DNA of 64,000 nt from DASRLE01 sp963825315 (lineage in GTDB: Bacteria > Verrucomicrobiota > Verrucomicrobiia > Limisphaerales > Palsa-1400): contig CAWGST010000001.1 of assembly GCA_963825315.1 (NCBI GenBank), positions 2,480,001 to 2,544,000 of the forward strand, read 5' to 3'. The notes beneath the pieces were generated by a model that worked only from the letters and a program-made list of their open reading frames with translations, had not been told where the DNA came from and did not search any database. Numbering within the stretch: position 1 is the stretch's first letter; each line of letters begins with the position of its first letter. The position numbers and the translations under genes were made by a program. Of the stretch, positions 18,752-28,563 are shown piece after piece.

Positions 18752-20191
18752 CTACGCGACCTTGAGCGCATAACCCGGACGGGCAGCGCGCCTCAACAGA
18801 CGGTTGGCGCTTTTGTTCTGGATGAACTTCGCATTGGCCGGGTTCATTTTCAAAACCGCGCCGAGTGTTGCCTGGGTCTTTTCCAGGTCAACCCCGTTGG
18901 CGGCCAGGTGTTCCGCCATGCGATTGAATGTGGCCAGCGACTCCTTGTCGCCTTTGATCTGTTCGCGCATCTCGCCGGGCGATTGCCAGCGTCCCAGGCG
19001 ATACGAGATATTGGAGATGTGACAAAGGGCGGTGGAAAGATGGCCTTCGTCAATGCTGGCGCGCAAGTCGCTCTCACGGCGGCTGCGCACGGCCTGGATG
19101 AAATTCTCGTAATGGCTGGTCGCGCCCTGGAAGCTCATCATTTCCTTGCCGTCTTTGTCAAAGGCTTTTGCGCCGGTGTAATCCGGCACCAGAACATGGC
19201 CGCCCTCGCATTCGATGACGACGCCGATTTCCGCGCCCTCGTATTTGTCCATTTGCGTGGAATCGGTTTTTTCGGGCAACCCGCGCACCTCCATGATCAG
19301 AGGCGCCCGCTTGTAATCGTGAAAGGTTATCAACGTATTGGGGGTTTCCGCGTCGTCCACGCAACCGAGGCGGCCGCCAATGGAGAGCGCCTTGTATGAA
19401 ACCATTTTTTCACCCAGGAACCAACGCGCCACATCCACTTCATGAACGCCCTGGTTTCCCAAGTCCCCGGCCCCGTAGTCCCAAAACCAGTGCCAATCAT
19501 AATGAAATCTCGCCCGGCGCGGCGGCGTCAGCGGCGCGGGGCCGCACCAGAGATCGTAATCAACGCTGGCCGGCACGGGTTGCGGCCCTTCTGTTTTGCC
19601 AATGCCGGGGCGCCGCTTGTAACAAAGACCCCGGGCCGCCAGAATTTTTCCCAAACTCCCGTTCTTGACCCATGCCACCGCTTCCTGGATTCCCTGGCTG
19701 GAGCGCGACTGAGTTCCAGCCTGGACAATTTTCCCGTAGCGGCGGGCCGCCGCAACCATTTGTTCCCCTTCCCAAATGTCGTAAGAAACAGGTTTTTCGA
19801 CGTAAACATCCCTGCCGCTTTGCATTCCCCATACGGCGGCCAGGGCGTGCCAATGATTGGGTGTGGCAATGGAAATCGCATCGACATTTTTGCTCTCCAG
19901 CAGCTTGCGAATATCGGTGTAAGCTGCCACCGTCCCGCCGTTCTCCGCGCACCGTTTGACCCCGGCATCGAGCACGGCGCGGTCAACGTCGCACAAGGCC
20001 GTCAGGCGCACGCCGGCCATCTTGCTCCAGGCATCGATGTGGCTCCGCCCGCGCTGGTTGAATCCGATCACCGCCATGCGAATGTCCTGATTGGCCCCGG
20101 GCACCTGGGCCCAGGAACGCGCGGGCAGACTGACTGCGCCGGCGGCAAAGGCGGCTTGTTTAAGGAAGGTGCGGCGGGTGATTTTCCTCAT
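18752..20191 (-). CDS. Tat-exported Gfo/Idh/MocA oxidoreductase
   Basis: The 479-residue protein begins with a twin-arginine signal ('MRKITRRTFLKQAAFAAG'), so it is folded with its cofactor before export. The NAD(P)-binding N-terminal part follows ('AVIGFNQRGRSHI', 'ALCDVD'), with the family motif 'EKPVSYDIWEG' giving the conserved Glu-Lys-Pro. The C-terminal GFO_IDH_MocA domain has 'DYGAGDLGNQGVHEVDVARW', where His may be catalytic. Such proteins oxidise or epimerise sugars and sugar derivatives; the substrate is unknown. It lies in the same direction as the PmoA gene 52 bases upstream and may be co-transcribed. An ATG at 20206 is an alternative start. Confidence 0.88.
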   Translation of the reverse strand: MRKITRRTFLKQAAFAAGAVSLPARSWAQVPGANQDIRMAVIGFNQRGRSHIDAWSKMAGVRLTALCDVDRAVLDAGVKRCAENGGTVAAYTDIRKLLESKNVDAISIATPNHWHALAAVWGMQSGRDVYVEKPVSYDIWEGEQMVAAARRYGKIVQAGTQSRSSQGIQEAVAWVKNGSLGKILAARGLCYKRRPGIGKTEGPQPVPASVDYDLWCGPAPLTPPRRARFHYDWHWFWDYGAGDLGNQGVHEVDVARWFLGEKMVSYKALSIGGRLGCVDDAETPNTLITFHDYKRAPLIMEVRGLPEKTDSTQMDKYEGAEIGVVIECEGGHVLVPDYTGAKAFDKDGKEMMSFQGATSHYENFIQAVRSRRESDLRASIDEGHLSTALCHISNISYRLGRWQSPGEMREQIKGDKESLATFNRMAEHLAANGVDLEKTQATLGAVLKMNPANAKFIQNKSANRLLRRAARPGYALKVA

Positions 20192-20243
20192 AAATGGAGT
20201 TCTCATAAACAACGCATCAGGCGCATTTCTTATCCGACAGGTT

Positions 20244-21224
20244 TCAATGCTTCCGCGTTCGGGTGTATTCTTGATAATGTTCGGCGACGCGCGCCTGCCG
20301 TTCGTCCCCCTTGTGGAGGTAGAAGCGATAGCGGAAAGTGACGCTTTGGCCGGCCGGGAGCGTGAAATCGCCCGTCCCTTTCGGCTTGTTTTCAAAATGA
20401 TGAATGCCGAAGGGATTGGCCGCGAAGAGTCCATAATCCCGCACATGCCACCAGGTGGGATGCCGTGGATTATCCGGATGATCGAAGAGGGCGATCCCGA
20501 CAATTTTTCCATCCACAGGCCCGTAATAATCGCACCAATCCGCCCGCTTGCCCCAGGTCTCTTCGTCCCGCGCGCCCGAGGACAGGACAATATGTCCGTC
20601 GCCCGGCTTGTCTCCATGCTTTAAACGCATTGTCTCGGCGATCCGCACGGCCATCGCGCCATCCTTGTCGTCGCCGAAAAGGACGGGCTTGTCCGGCGGG
20701 GCCTGGAGGGTGATTTCGAAATCAAACAACCGTTGGTCATCGGGCCGATTGTAAATGCGCATGGTGCGGAGGTCCGTGCAGACGATGGTCCCGTCCCGCG
20801 CCATCCAATTATCCGCGGACCGGATCGTTCCCGATTCCCTCCCGGATTGGATGGCCAGGAATTTTTCATGGACAATCTTGCAGGCATTGGTTGTTCCCTC
20901 GGTCCAAAAATCGAGGCCGTTCACGCTGGAGTGGGCGTACCACAGCGAACGATGATGCAGATGGTCGTGTTCTTCGTTCGTGGTGCTCTCCAGGGGCCAG
21001 CGCCGGGTCATGGGAAGTTCATCCGGGCCGAGCAGCGGATAGAAATAGGGCCGCGGCACGTCTTTGTAGCAATATTCGGTAAAGAGCTTTCCATTGATTT
21101 CGACACGGAGTTTGCCGTCATCCTGCGAAATCTGCACGCCGCTGGCATGGCCCGCCGGAGTATGAGCGCAACCGGCCAGCAGCGCCGCGATGCCGGTTAA
21201 GGCAAGGATTGGCTGTATTTTCAT
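20244..21224 (-). CDS. PmoA-family (DUF6807) lipoprotein
   Basis: The 326-residue product begins with a lipoprotein signal ('LLAGCAHTPAG', lipobox Cys at about residue 18). The body has the PmoA-family features 'YFYPLLGPDELPMTRRWP' and 'HDHLHHRSLWYAH', then 'TWWHVRDYGLFAANPFG'. Although named after methane oxidation, this family is a beta-sandwich protein found in sugar loci of Bacteroidota, Planctomycetota and Verrucomicrobiota; its activity is not settled. I use the ATG at 21224 because it gives the lipobox and has AGGA upstream. It probably forms an operon with the Gfo/Idh/MocA gene downstream and shares a divergent promoter region with another one. Confidence 0.85.
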   Translation of the reverse strand: MKIQPILALTGIAALLAGCAHTPAGHASGVQISQDDGKLRVEINGKLFTEYCYKDVPRPYFYPLLGPDELPMTRRWPLESTTNEEHDHLHHRSLWYAHSSVNGLDFWTEGTTNACKIVHEKFLAIQSGRESGTIRSADNWMARDGTIVCTDLRTMRIYNRPDDQRLFDFEITLQAPPDKPVLFGDDKDGAMAVRIAETMRLKHGDKPGDGHIVLSSGARDEETWGKRADWCDYYGPVDGKIVGIALFDHPDNPRHPTWWHVRDYGLFAANPFGIHHFENKPKGTGDFTLPAGQSVTFRYRFYLHKGDERQARVAEHYQEYTRTRKH

Positions 21225-21320
21225 GATCCTGATTATTGGAGGCAAGGCAGCCGGATGACCAGTAAAAACTTTCTCTTTAAGAACAGTGTCAAGATGGATT
21301 GGATCGGGCAAATGACAATA

Positions 21321-21350
21321 TTGACAATCTTGTGCAATCGTTTTCATACT
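21321..21350 (+). promoter_or_regulatory. candidate sigma-70-like promoter in divergent gap
   Basis: TTGACA at 21321-21326 and CATACT at 21345-21350 are separated by 18 bases, in the direction of the downstream Gfo/Idh/MocA gene (start 21393). A direct repeat TGACAAT (21313 and 21322) overlaps the -35 box and could be a regulator site. This is a pattern match only. Confidence 0.4.
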
Positions 21351-21392
21351 TGCGCCGCCAATGAACCCAACTGAAGCAAAACAGTTCTTGTT

Positions 21393-22790
21393 ATGAAATC
21401 CCCACGTTCCAATCCGAATATCGGCCCATCCAACCTCATCACCCCAAACCGCCCCGTGCTCAATCGGCGAAAGTTCATTGCCACGACCGCAGCCGCAACT
21501 TCGGCTTTCTCCATTGTGCCACGGTGCGTCCTTGGCGCAGGCGAGACTCCTCCAAGTGAGAAACTCAACATTGCCGGCATCGGCGTGGGCGGCATGGGCG
21601 CAAACAATCTCGAGAATCTCAAAGGTCAAAACATTGTGGCCTTGTGCGACGTGGACCACGACTATGCGGCCCCAACTTTCAAGAAGTATCCCGATGCCCG
21701 CGTCTGGACCGACTATCGTGAAATGCTGGAGAAGCAAAAGGACATTGACGCCGTTGTCATCGCCACACCCGACCATACCCACGCTGTGATCGCCATGGCC
21801 GCGATGCGCGCGGGCAAACACGTCTATCTTCAAAAACCGCTGACCCACGATGTTCACGAGGCCCGGACACTGGCTCTCGCCGCCGCCCGGTGCCACGTTA
21901 TCACCCAGATGGGCAACCAAGGTCACTCCGCCGAGGGTGTCCGCAGCCTGTGCGAATGGATTTGGGACGGCGCCATCGGCGACATCCGGGAGGTTCATGC
22001 CTGGTGCGACCTTTCCTACTATCCGTGGGGGCACGCTTATTGGAGCTCAAAGTATGGCCAGCGCCCGGGCGACACGCCCGCCGTTCCAAAATCACTCAAC
22101 TGGGATTTGTGGCTTGGGCCGGCCAAAGAACGCCCTTATCACCCGGCGTATCATCCGGCGGTCTGGCGTTGCTGGTGGGATTTCGGCTGCGGCATGATGG
22201 GCGACCGCGGCGCGCACACGCTCGATGCCGCGCTCTGGGCGCTCAAGCTCGGGCCTCCCGCCAGAATTCAGGCCTCCAGTTGCGGAGCCAACGCTGACGT
22301 GCATCCCGTCTCCGCGATGGTGACCTACGAATTTCCTGCGCGTGGAGAATTGCCACCGGTCAAACTCACGTGGTGGGAAGGTTTGCGCGCCCCGTGGCCC
22401 GAAGGGTTGGAGGATGATCTCGAAATGCCGCGCGAAGGCGGCATCATTTTCCACGGCAGCAAGGGAAAGATCATGGCCACGCACATGGGTGGCCGGCCGA
22501 TGCTGTTGCCGGCGAGCCTTCATCGGGATTACCGGCGTCCAGCCAAAAGCCTGCCGCGTGTCGAAGGAGAGAATCACGAGATGGATTGGGTGCGGGCGTG
22601 CAAAAACGGGAAGCAGGCGGGATCGAATTTCGAATACGCGGGCCGGCTGACGGAAATCTGTCTGCTGGGAAACATCGCCAAGCGGACCGACGTTCCCTTG
22701 CAGTGGGATGGCGCTTCGATGAAATTCACCAACGCGCCGGAAGCCAATCAGTTTGTCCGAACCGAATATCGTCAAGGCTGGAGCTTGTAG
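21393..22790 (+). CDS. second Tat-exported Gfo/Idh/MocA oxidoreductase
   Basis: The 465-residue protein has a longer N-terminal region and a twin-arginine motif 'NRRKFIATTAAATSAFS'. The Rossmann start is 'IAGIGVGGMGANNL' and 'ALCDVDHDY'; the usual EKP motif is replaced by 'QKPLTHDVHEA', a Gln-Lys-Pro variant. The C-terminal domain has 'DFGCGMMGDRGAHTLD'. It is likely an NAD(P)-dependent sugar or polyol dehydrogenase working outside the cytoplasm. It is transcribed divergently from the PmoA/oxidoreductase pair and convergently with the hydrolase gene. Substrate unknown. Confidence 0.88.
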   Translation: MKSPRSNPNIGPSNLITPNRPVLNRRKFIATTAAATSAFSIVPRCVLGAGETPPSEKLNIAGIGVGGMGANNLENLKGQNIVALCDVDHDYAAPTFKKYPDARVWTDYREMLEKQKDIDAVVIATPDHTHAVIAMAAMRAGKHVYLQKPLTHDVHEARTLALAAARCHVITQMGNQGHSAEGVRSLCEWIWDGAIGDIREVHAWCDLSYYPWGHAYWSSKYGQRPGDTPAVPKSLNWDLWLGPAKERPYHPAYHPAVWRCWWDFGCGMMGDRGAHTLDAALWALKLGPPARIQASSCGANADVHPVSAMVTYEFPARGELPPVKLTWWEGLRAPWPEGLEDDLEMPREGGIIFHGSKGKIMATHMGGRPMLLPASLHRDYRRPAKSLPRVEGENHEMDWVRACKNGKQAGSNFEYAGRLTEICLLGNIAKRTDVPLQWDGASMKFTNAPEANQFVRTEYRQGWSL

Positions 22791-22841
22791 CCGTTCAAAT
22801 TCGGAGAACGTGTCGTTGCATTGAATTGCAGCAACAAGTCT

Positions 22842-24968
22842 TTATGGGGCGCGGCGCAGATTTTCCCAGCGCACCGTCCATTGGCCGTCCGAAGGAAAGC
22901 CGGGGGCGGAATGGGCCGGGGCGCCGTCCCATCCGGCGGCCATCATCGCCACCGCGTAGAGGAGGCTGCCGTTGCCGGGAAGATAGACGCCCAAACCGGG
23001 CCGCTGATAATTATGGCCGTTGAGGGCGTAATGGTTTTTCGGCGTGTCCAAAAAGAGGGCGTCCACCGCCCGCGCCGGATCGCCCAGACGCGCGGCGCAC
23101 ATCGCCAGCATGGGATAATCCCAGCCCCACGTGCGCGGCCAATCCCAATTCTCCCAAATCCAATCCAGGGTGCGGCGCATCGCGGGCGGGTCGATGCCGG
23201 CGCCGGGCAGCAGGCCCAGGGCGGCGGTGACGGACGGATGGTCGCGCGTCCATTGCTTTTCCGAATAGGTTCCGGCGGCGGTCTCGGCAAACAGATATTT
23301 GCCCTCTTCGAGCGCGGGCGCGGCCAGATGTTGCAGGACGCGGTCCCAGCCGGGGTCGCGCGGCAGGCCGAGACGCGCGCGCCATTGCTGGGCGGTTTCC
23401 AGGCCCCAACGCCAGTACGTCAATTCGAAAGTTGGATTGAGCGTGCGGTCCTTGGGAAAAATTTCCTGCGAACATTGGAGCACCGGGCCGAGGTCGCAGC
23501 GGTTTCCGTTGCTTTCCCAAACGGGGTAGCTGGCCATGAATTGCGCCGTCCGGGCGATAATTTCCGCGTATTTTTCCAGCGTGGCGCGGTCCGGATGTTC
23601 GCGGTAACAGAGTTCCGCGTAAAAGATGGGATGCGGCTCCTGCCAGATCAAAAAAGGGCCGACGGGCGAAGGCGACTCGCGGCCGGACGGATCGGTCATC
23701 TTGGGCCAGCGCGCGCCGGCATAACCCTGGCGCCGCGCGGTTTCCTGGGCGCGGCCGAGGATGGATTGGTAGTAGCCGAGGCTTTTCTCCAGCAGCGGCA
23801 GCCGGTCCCAAAGCGCGAAATGGGCGGCGTGCCAAAGGTGCATTTCCAGATGGAATTTCCCCGCCCAACTGTTGCAGGTCAGTCCGGTCTCCTGCGGCGG
23901 CAGGTTGCCGGAGCATTGAATGGCGGTCAGATATTGGGAAAGAACGACGCGGCGCTCCAATTCATGCCAGCGCGGGTCTTTGCTCCCGGAAAGATCCACC
24001 GCGCCGCCGGTGCTCCAGAAGCGCCGCCAATGCCGGGCCGCCGCCTTGCGCGCGGCCTCGAAACCGGGCGGTGCCCCCGCCATCGCCCCGGGGGAAAACG
24101 CGCAGACAAACTCAAGGGCGCCGGCATCCGGGAGCGGCGTCAAGAGGAATTCGTGCCGGGCGGTTTGCGTGAGCCGTCCGTGTGTCCAACGGGCGGCGGC
24201 GTGATAGGAAGCGGCGTCGAGCCGGCGGTCGAACTGGCAGGCGTCCGGGCCGGCGGGCTGGCACCGCGTTTCATGCGCCTCCGGTTTCGTCCAGTCCGCG
24301 GTGACGGCGCCGCCCGTGCCATAAGGAAAGCGCAGCGCGATGCGGACGCGCCCGTCCCGCAGCAGCGGCGAAACGACCCGCACCGCGATCAAATCGCGCT
24401 CCGGGTGGCAGACGGTCCGGACTTCCACCGGCTGGCCTTCGAGGAAAAACTTGCTCAACAGAATCCCATTCCAGAGGTCCAGCCTTTGATCGATGCCCGA
24501 CAGGTCATTGGTTTGGGCGGGCGCGCCGTCCGCCTTTGTCAAAACGAATCCGACTTGACCGAGGTCGAGGCGATGGGGATTTTCGCGCAGCCACGCTGTT
24601 TCCGGCGTGAGACGGCCGCCGGGAGCGTCGGCGTAAGGCACGTTGCGCCCGAACGCGTCAAATTCCTTGAAATGATACCGGCCGATGCTCCAGCCCGCCG
24701 GATTGGGAAAACTGTGCCAGCCCCATTGCGAGAGCGTGGAAAGGGCAATGGTATTGGTGAAGGAGTTGGCGAAGGTTTGCAGGCCGGTGGCATCGGCGGT
24801 GAAGGCGAAATCCCCGTTGCCGACGGACATGGGATTCCAGGGATCGAACGCGCGCAGTTCCGGGTTATGGCGCGTCACCAGCGCATGGCGGTCGATGCGC
24901 GCGGCACAGAGGCAATGCGCGGCGGCCAACCACCCGCAGAGCAGCAAGGGGAGCGGGTTGTTTTTCAT
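22842..24968 (-). CDS. secreted alpha/alpha-barrel glycoside-hydrolase-like protein
   Basis: The 708-residue protein has a signal peptide (ending LCAAR). An N-terminal beta region contains 'NPMSVGNGDFAFTADATG', and a helical region follows from about residue 330 with 'ETGLTCNSWAGKFHLEMHLW' and 'RTWGWDYPMLAMCAARLG'. This layout, a beta-sandwich plus a six-hairpin toroid, resembles GH65/GH95-type enzymes, but I cannot place it in a numbered family. The acid residues in 'ETG' and 'HLEMHLW' are the likely catalytic area (inference). It lies convergent to a Gfo/Idh/MocA gene, so a role in breaking down a plant or algal glycan is plausible. Confidence 0.7.
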   Translation of the reverse strand: MKNNPLPLLLCGWLAAAHCLCAARIDRHALVTRHNPELRAFDPWNPMSVGNGDFAFTADATGLQTFANSFTNTIALSTLSQWGWHSFPNPAGWSIGRYHFKEFDAFGRNVPYADAPGGRLTPETAWLRENPHRLDLGQVGFVLTKADGAPAQTNDLSGIDQRLDLWNGILLSKFFLEGQPVEVRTVCHPERDLIAVRVVSPLLRDGRVRIALRFPYGTGGAVTADWTKPEAHETRCQPAGPDACQFDRRLDAASYHAAARWTHGRLTQTARHEFLLTPLPDAGALEFVCAFSPGAMAGAPPGFEAARKAAARHWRRFWSTGGAVDLSGSKDPRWHELERRVVLSQYLTAIQCSGNLPPQETGLTCNSWAGKFHLEMHLWHAAHFALWDRLPLLEKSLGYYQSILGRAQETARRQGYAGARWPKMTDPSGRESPSPVGPFLIWQEPHPIFYAELCYREHPDRATLEKYAEIIARTAQFMASYPVWESNGNRCDLGPVLQCSQEIFPKDRTLNPTFELTYWRWGLETAQQWRARLGLPRDPGWDRVLQHLAAPALEEGKYLFAETAAGTYSEKQWTRDHPSVTAALGLLPGAGIDPPAMRRTLDWIWENWDWPRTWGWDYPMLAMCAARLGDPARAVDALFLDTPKNHYALNGHNYQRPGLGVYLPGNGSLLYAVAMMAAGWDGAPAHSAPGFPSDGQWTVRWENLRRAP

Positions 24969-24994
24969 GCTTCCTGACTCCCGCCTCTTAATTC

Positions 24995-25876
24995 TTACTT
25001 GACAGTACTTGGCTCGACATGCACGAGCACGTCATGGACGGACGGGACGGCGCCGCGCACCTTATTCTTGACATTATGGGCGATGTGGTGGCCCTGTTGC
25101 ACGGTGATGCGGGGATCGACTTCCACGTGCATATCGACAAAATACTGGAAACCCATCTTGCGCACGATGCATTTTTCCACGGCGTTGACGCCCGGAACGG
25201 CGCCGGCGGCGGCGCGAATGTCCGAGATCAGGGCGCTGCCGGGCGCGGCATCCATCAACTCATTCAAGGCCGGGCGCAGCAATCGCCATCCGTTCCAGGC
25301 GATGATGGCCCCGGCGACAATGGCCGCCGCGTCGTCGGCAAAGGCCAGGCGGGGGCCGCCGAACAAGGCCAGGCTGATGCCGAGGCCCGCGGCCAGCGAA
25401 GTGATGGCGTCGCTGCGGTGATGCCAGGCGTCAGAAAGGAGCGCAATGCTGTGCAGCGAACCCGCTTCACGGGAAACGAAGCGAAAGAGGAATTCCTTGA
25501 CCGCGATAACGGCAATCAAAACGTAAAGAGTGAAGGCCCGCGGCCTGTCCCGGGGTTCAAAAAGCCCCTGGGCCGACCTGGCCATGATGCCGAGCGCGGC
25601 GAGCAGCAGCATGATCGCGACAGAAGCAGCCGCCAGAGGCTCCGCCTTGCCGTGGCCGTAGGGATGGTCGGGATCGGCCGGCTCCGCCGCCACGATGACT
25701 CCGCGCCACACAATGACGGAACTGAAAATATCCGCCGTCGATTCCACCGCGTCAGCGGTCAGGGCATGGGAATGGCCGAGGATGCCGGCGGCGAATTTTG
25801 ACGCAGTGAGGGCGGCGTTCACGGCCATGCCCAGGAAGGTGGCCCTTAGACTGCGTTCCAATCGGTTCGTTGGCAC
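24995..25876 (-). CDS. cation diffusion facilitator (CDF) metal exporter
   Basis: The 293-residue protein has the CDF pattern: helix 2 motif 'HALTADAVESTAD', the loop 'HPYGHGKAEPLAAA', helix 5 motif 'LSDAWHHRSDAITS', and a cytoplasmic C-terminal domain with 'EKCIVRKMGFQYFVDMHVEV' and 'HDVLVHVEP'. The Asp/His residues of helices 2 and 5 form the transport metal site. It probably exports zinc, iron or manganese by proton exchange; the ion cannot be fixed from sequence. It ends 26 bases before the start side of the hydrolase gene on the same strand, but the functions look unrelated. Confidence 0.9.
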   Translation of the reverse strand: MPTNRLERSLRATFLGMAVNAALTASKFAAGILGHSHALTADAVESTADIFSSVIVWRGVIVAAEPADPDHPYGHGKAEPLAAASVAIMLLLAALGIMARSAQGLFEPRDRPRAFTLYVLIAVIAVKEFLFRFVSREAGSLHSIALLSDAWHHRSDAITSLAAGLGISLALFGGPRLAFADDAAAIVAGAIIAWNGWRLLRPALNELMDAAPGSALISDIRAAAGAVPGVNAVEKCIVRKMGFQYFVDMHVEVDPRITVQQGHHIAHNVKNKVRGAVPSVHDVLVHVEPSTVK

Positions 25877-26171
25877 ACCGAATTAGAACAGCGCGGAAGG
25901 AAAGATTCAACCCTTCTTGGCAAATGTTTGGCACGGCTGGCCCATGAGCGCGACCGATTCGGCGCTGAAATCGTCTGGAAACGTGTGGAAGTTTCGGAAG
26001 TCCCAAGGAGGTGGCCTGGATAGAAAGTCTCCCTGCCGACCTCAAGCCGGAACCCCCAATTTCCTCCACCTGACCCTCTCAATTTTACTTCCCTAACGAA
26101 GTTTCTCCAAGCGCCTTTAATGCTAATTGAAGACGCTCCTGCTTCAGTGTATCTTTTTGCGCCGCCAGAGC
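25877..26171. other. intergenic stretch without supported gene
   Basis: Overlapping minus-strand frames here have a biased composition and no family. The region likely contains the promoter of the CDF gene. From 26100 onward the DNA becomes more AT-rich, matching the accessory exoprotein region that follows. Confidence 0.4.
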
Positions 26172-26729
26172 TTATTGCAATCTTAGCTGCACGATGTCTT
26201 TGTCGCCTTCGATGCGATAGAGAACCTTTAATGAAAGCCCTCTGACTTTTGGGTCATCACTTTCTTGCAAATTCCGTATCAGGGCTGGAATAGACGGGTT
26301 ACCAATTTTAATGAGGGCTTCAACTGCAGGAGGTTGCATAAGAACAGTGAGATTGAAAATTGGCCGATCCAAAGTAAGTATAATATTGGAAGCTAAAACA
26401 TTAACAGAATCGGAGGCTCCCATTTCCCCTAAGTAGTACGCTGCAGCACATTGCTCATAGTTAGATGATTTTTTGTCCTGAACAACACTCAATAATTTCT
26501 GAATAAATTCATTTCTCTCACCGTGGAATTTACCCGTGATTTTATTAAAGGCTTCCAAGTCGCCTGAGTGTACTGTACCAATTATATCTGCGTACGTCAC
26601 TGGAGGAGCGATTTTATTATCGCCGGTCGTTTGTGCGTTTACATCAACAGTTGCCCAAACCAAAATGGCGGCACAAATGGACCGGAGCCAATTCATTGAA
26701 GAACTACGTAGCCATTGATTGCGTTTCAT
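26172..26729 (-). CDS. small exported HEAT-repeat protein
   Basis: The 185-residue product has a signal peptide (ending DVNAQT) and two or three HEAT-like helical pairs ('AAAYYLGEMGASDSV', 'AVEALIKIGNPSIPALI', 'DDPKVRGLSLKVLYRI'). It is AT-richer than the core genes. It begins 45 bases after the end of the disrupted exoprotein gene on the same strand, so it was probably the second gene of that unit. It likely acts as a protein-binding module in the periplasm. It differs from the larger anchored HEAT protein at 0.6 kb by having a cleavable signal. Confidence 0.65.
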   Translation of the reverse strand: MKRNQWLRSSSMNWLRSICAAILVWATVDVNAQTTGDNKIAPPVTYADIIGTVHSGDLEAFNKITGKFHGERNEFIQKLLSVVQDKKSSNYEQCAAAYYLGEMGASDSVNVLASNIILTLDRPIFNLTVLMQPPAVEALIKIGNPSIPALIRNLQESDDPKVRGLSLKVLYRIEGDKDIVQLRLQ

Positions 26730-28563
26730 AATTTTATTGTCTAAGGGTTATCAGAACAATGATTCATCACAACCTCACGGAAAGTTTATAGTACCAGGCC
26801 CGACATCCGCAGGATTATACTCCGGCGTTTGGTTATAATTCCATTTTGCATGGAAGTACCAAAAATTATTCGTGTCACAGCATATTTGTGAGTTCCATGT
26901 GATATAGTCATAAAAATTGTCGTATACTTCCAACGAATTTGTCGCACCGAGAGTACCCCCGGTGAAGCCTGGGGCGTCAATCGTATATAATTTGTCGTTA
27001 TTGTCTGGAAGTATCGTCTTATTCAAACCAACAGTATCAGGCCCGTCGCTCGTCCAAAGCCGAGACGAATTGCTAGCGGATAGCTGTCCATCCACGAATA
27101 CTTCCCTTTGCTTTTTCTGAAGGACATTCCAGAGATTTGTAATTGCCTTGTGTGCTCCGGTGGGCGTTATTGTTGCAATGCCGCACATTTGCCACAAACA
27201 GAGTCGCTAAAAGTAAGATAATCTACGCCTAAAACGTCGCTTAGGTCTATGTTAGTGAATGAAAGAGGCGAAGGATTGTTGCCACTTGTCTGAATTGTTA
27301 TCGTGCTCCAAAGCACCCAGACATTGAGGCTCAAGTTTTGCGAGGCGAGCGAAGCGGTCACTGTGGTTTCTACCGATGTTGCTGCTGAAACCTGCCATTG
27401 CAACGGATTGCCCGGCACTGCCTGTCCGCCGCCGCTCCATTTTAGAAAAGAACCGGCATTGGGGTCGCTAAGGGTGGCTTGGATCGTCACAAAGGCGTTC
27501 GTTTTCACCACGGCCCAATCGGTGGCGTCAATTTGCGTCGCACTGTTCGATACGACTGTCATAGAGTAAAGAGAAACTGTGTGCGCCGAGGGACCTGAAA
27601 AGGTATAATTTCCCGGCGCCATCGGGGTGACGTCAACCGGCGGAGAATTGTTCGGGAGAGCCAAATACGCATTGCCGTTTGCGTCCGATGCCTGTCCGGC
27701 GACAGTGATCTCGCTCGGCGGAATGGCGGATCCTGGGTTATCAATTTCACCAATAGATTCATGCTGTGCCGTCGCATGGATGACCCATAGATTCTGCTGC
27801 CCTGGGACGGCTTGGCTTCCAGTCTTGAGAACGTAACGTTGTTGATCCAGGTATTGCTCGTTATACCCGGGATTGCTGTACTGCCAATTAGCATTCTCTC
27901 CAAAATCCGGAAGATATTGGGCGGGGTCCATATACCCAGTCGAGGTAGTTCCGGCTATTTCGCCGCACATCTCGGTCGATGAGGTAAGGGCTGAACCGTT
28001 CCCAGTGGCGCCCCATGTGGTTAGATCGTAAGTGTAGTTGGTATACGTAGGGAGAGAACCATCCACTTCGTAGACTTGCCACCAATAGCACTCGTCCCAA
28101 AGATTGTACCCGGAGGCTCCGTAACTCCAATGCATTGGTGCTATGACGATGTCACTGACGATATCAGGCGGACTCCAGGAGCGATAGTAAGACTCATCAA
28201 ACTCTTGCGATTCTAGGTTCCAGTTGCAATCAACGAGCGCAACTTCGGGACCCTTTACCACGTCTTTTGCGATTTGGGCGTCCGCTGCGCCGGGCACACC
28301 GTTTGCGGCGGCATCCGCGGAAATCGCCGCGTTGCCGGAGCCGCCCGCAGCAGCCTCGGCAGTAATGGTTGCGGTGCCGGAGTCGCCCACTGGCACGTAA
28401 TAGGCCGTCCATGTGCCATCGCCATTGTTGGTGGCTTCAACCCCATTGACCAACACATTATCGCTGCTTCCGCTCAAAGTGCCGTTCACCGTTGCTGTCG
28501 GAGAGGTGGGATCGTTAAAAGAGACTGAGCTTATGGTCAGGGTAATGGGACTTTGCACTACTA

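Noticed and set aside
22821..24977. 718-residue plus-strand frame
   Set aside because: It mirrors the alpha/alpha-barrel hydrolase gene on the other strand. GC-rich codons give long antisense frames; its own composition is Arg/Gly-rich and unlike a protein.
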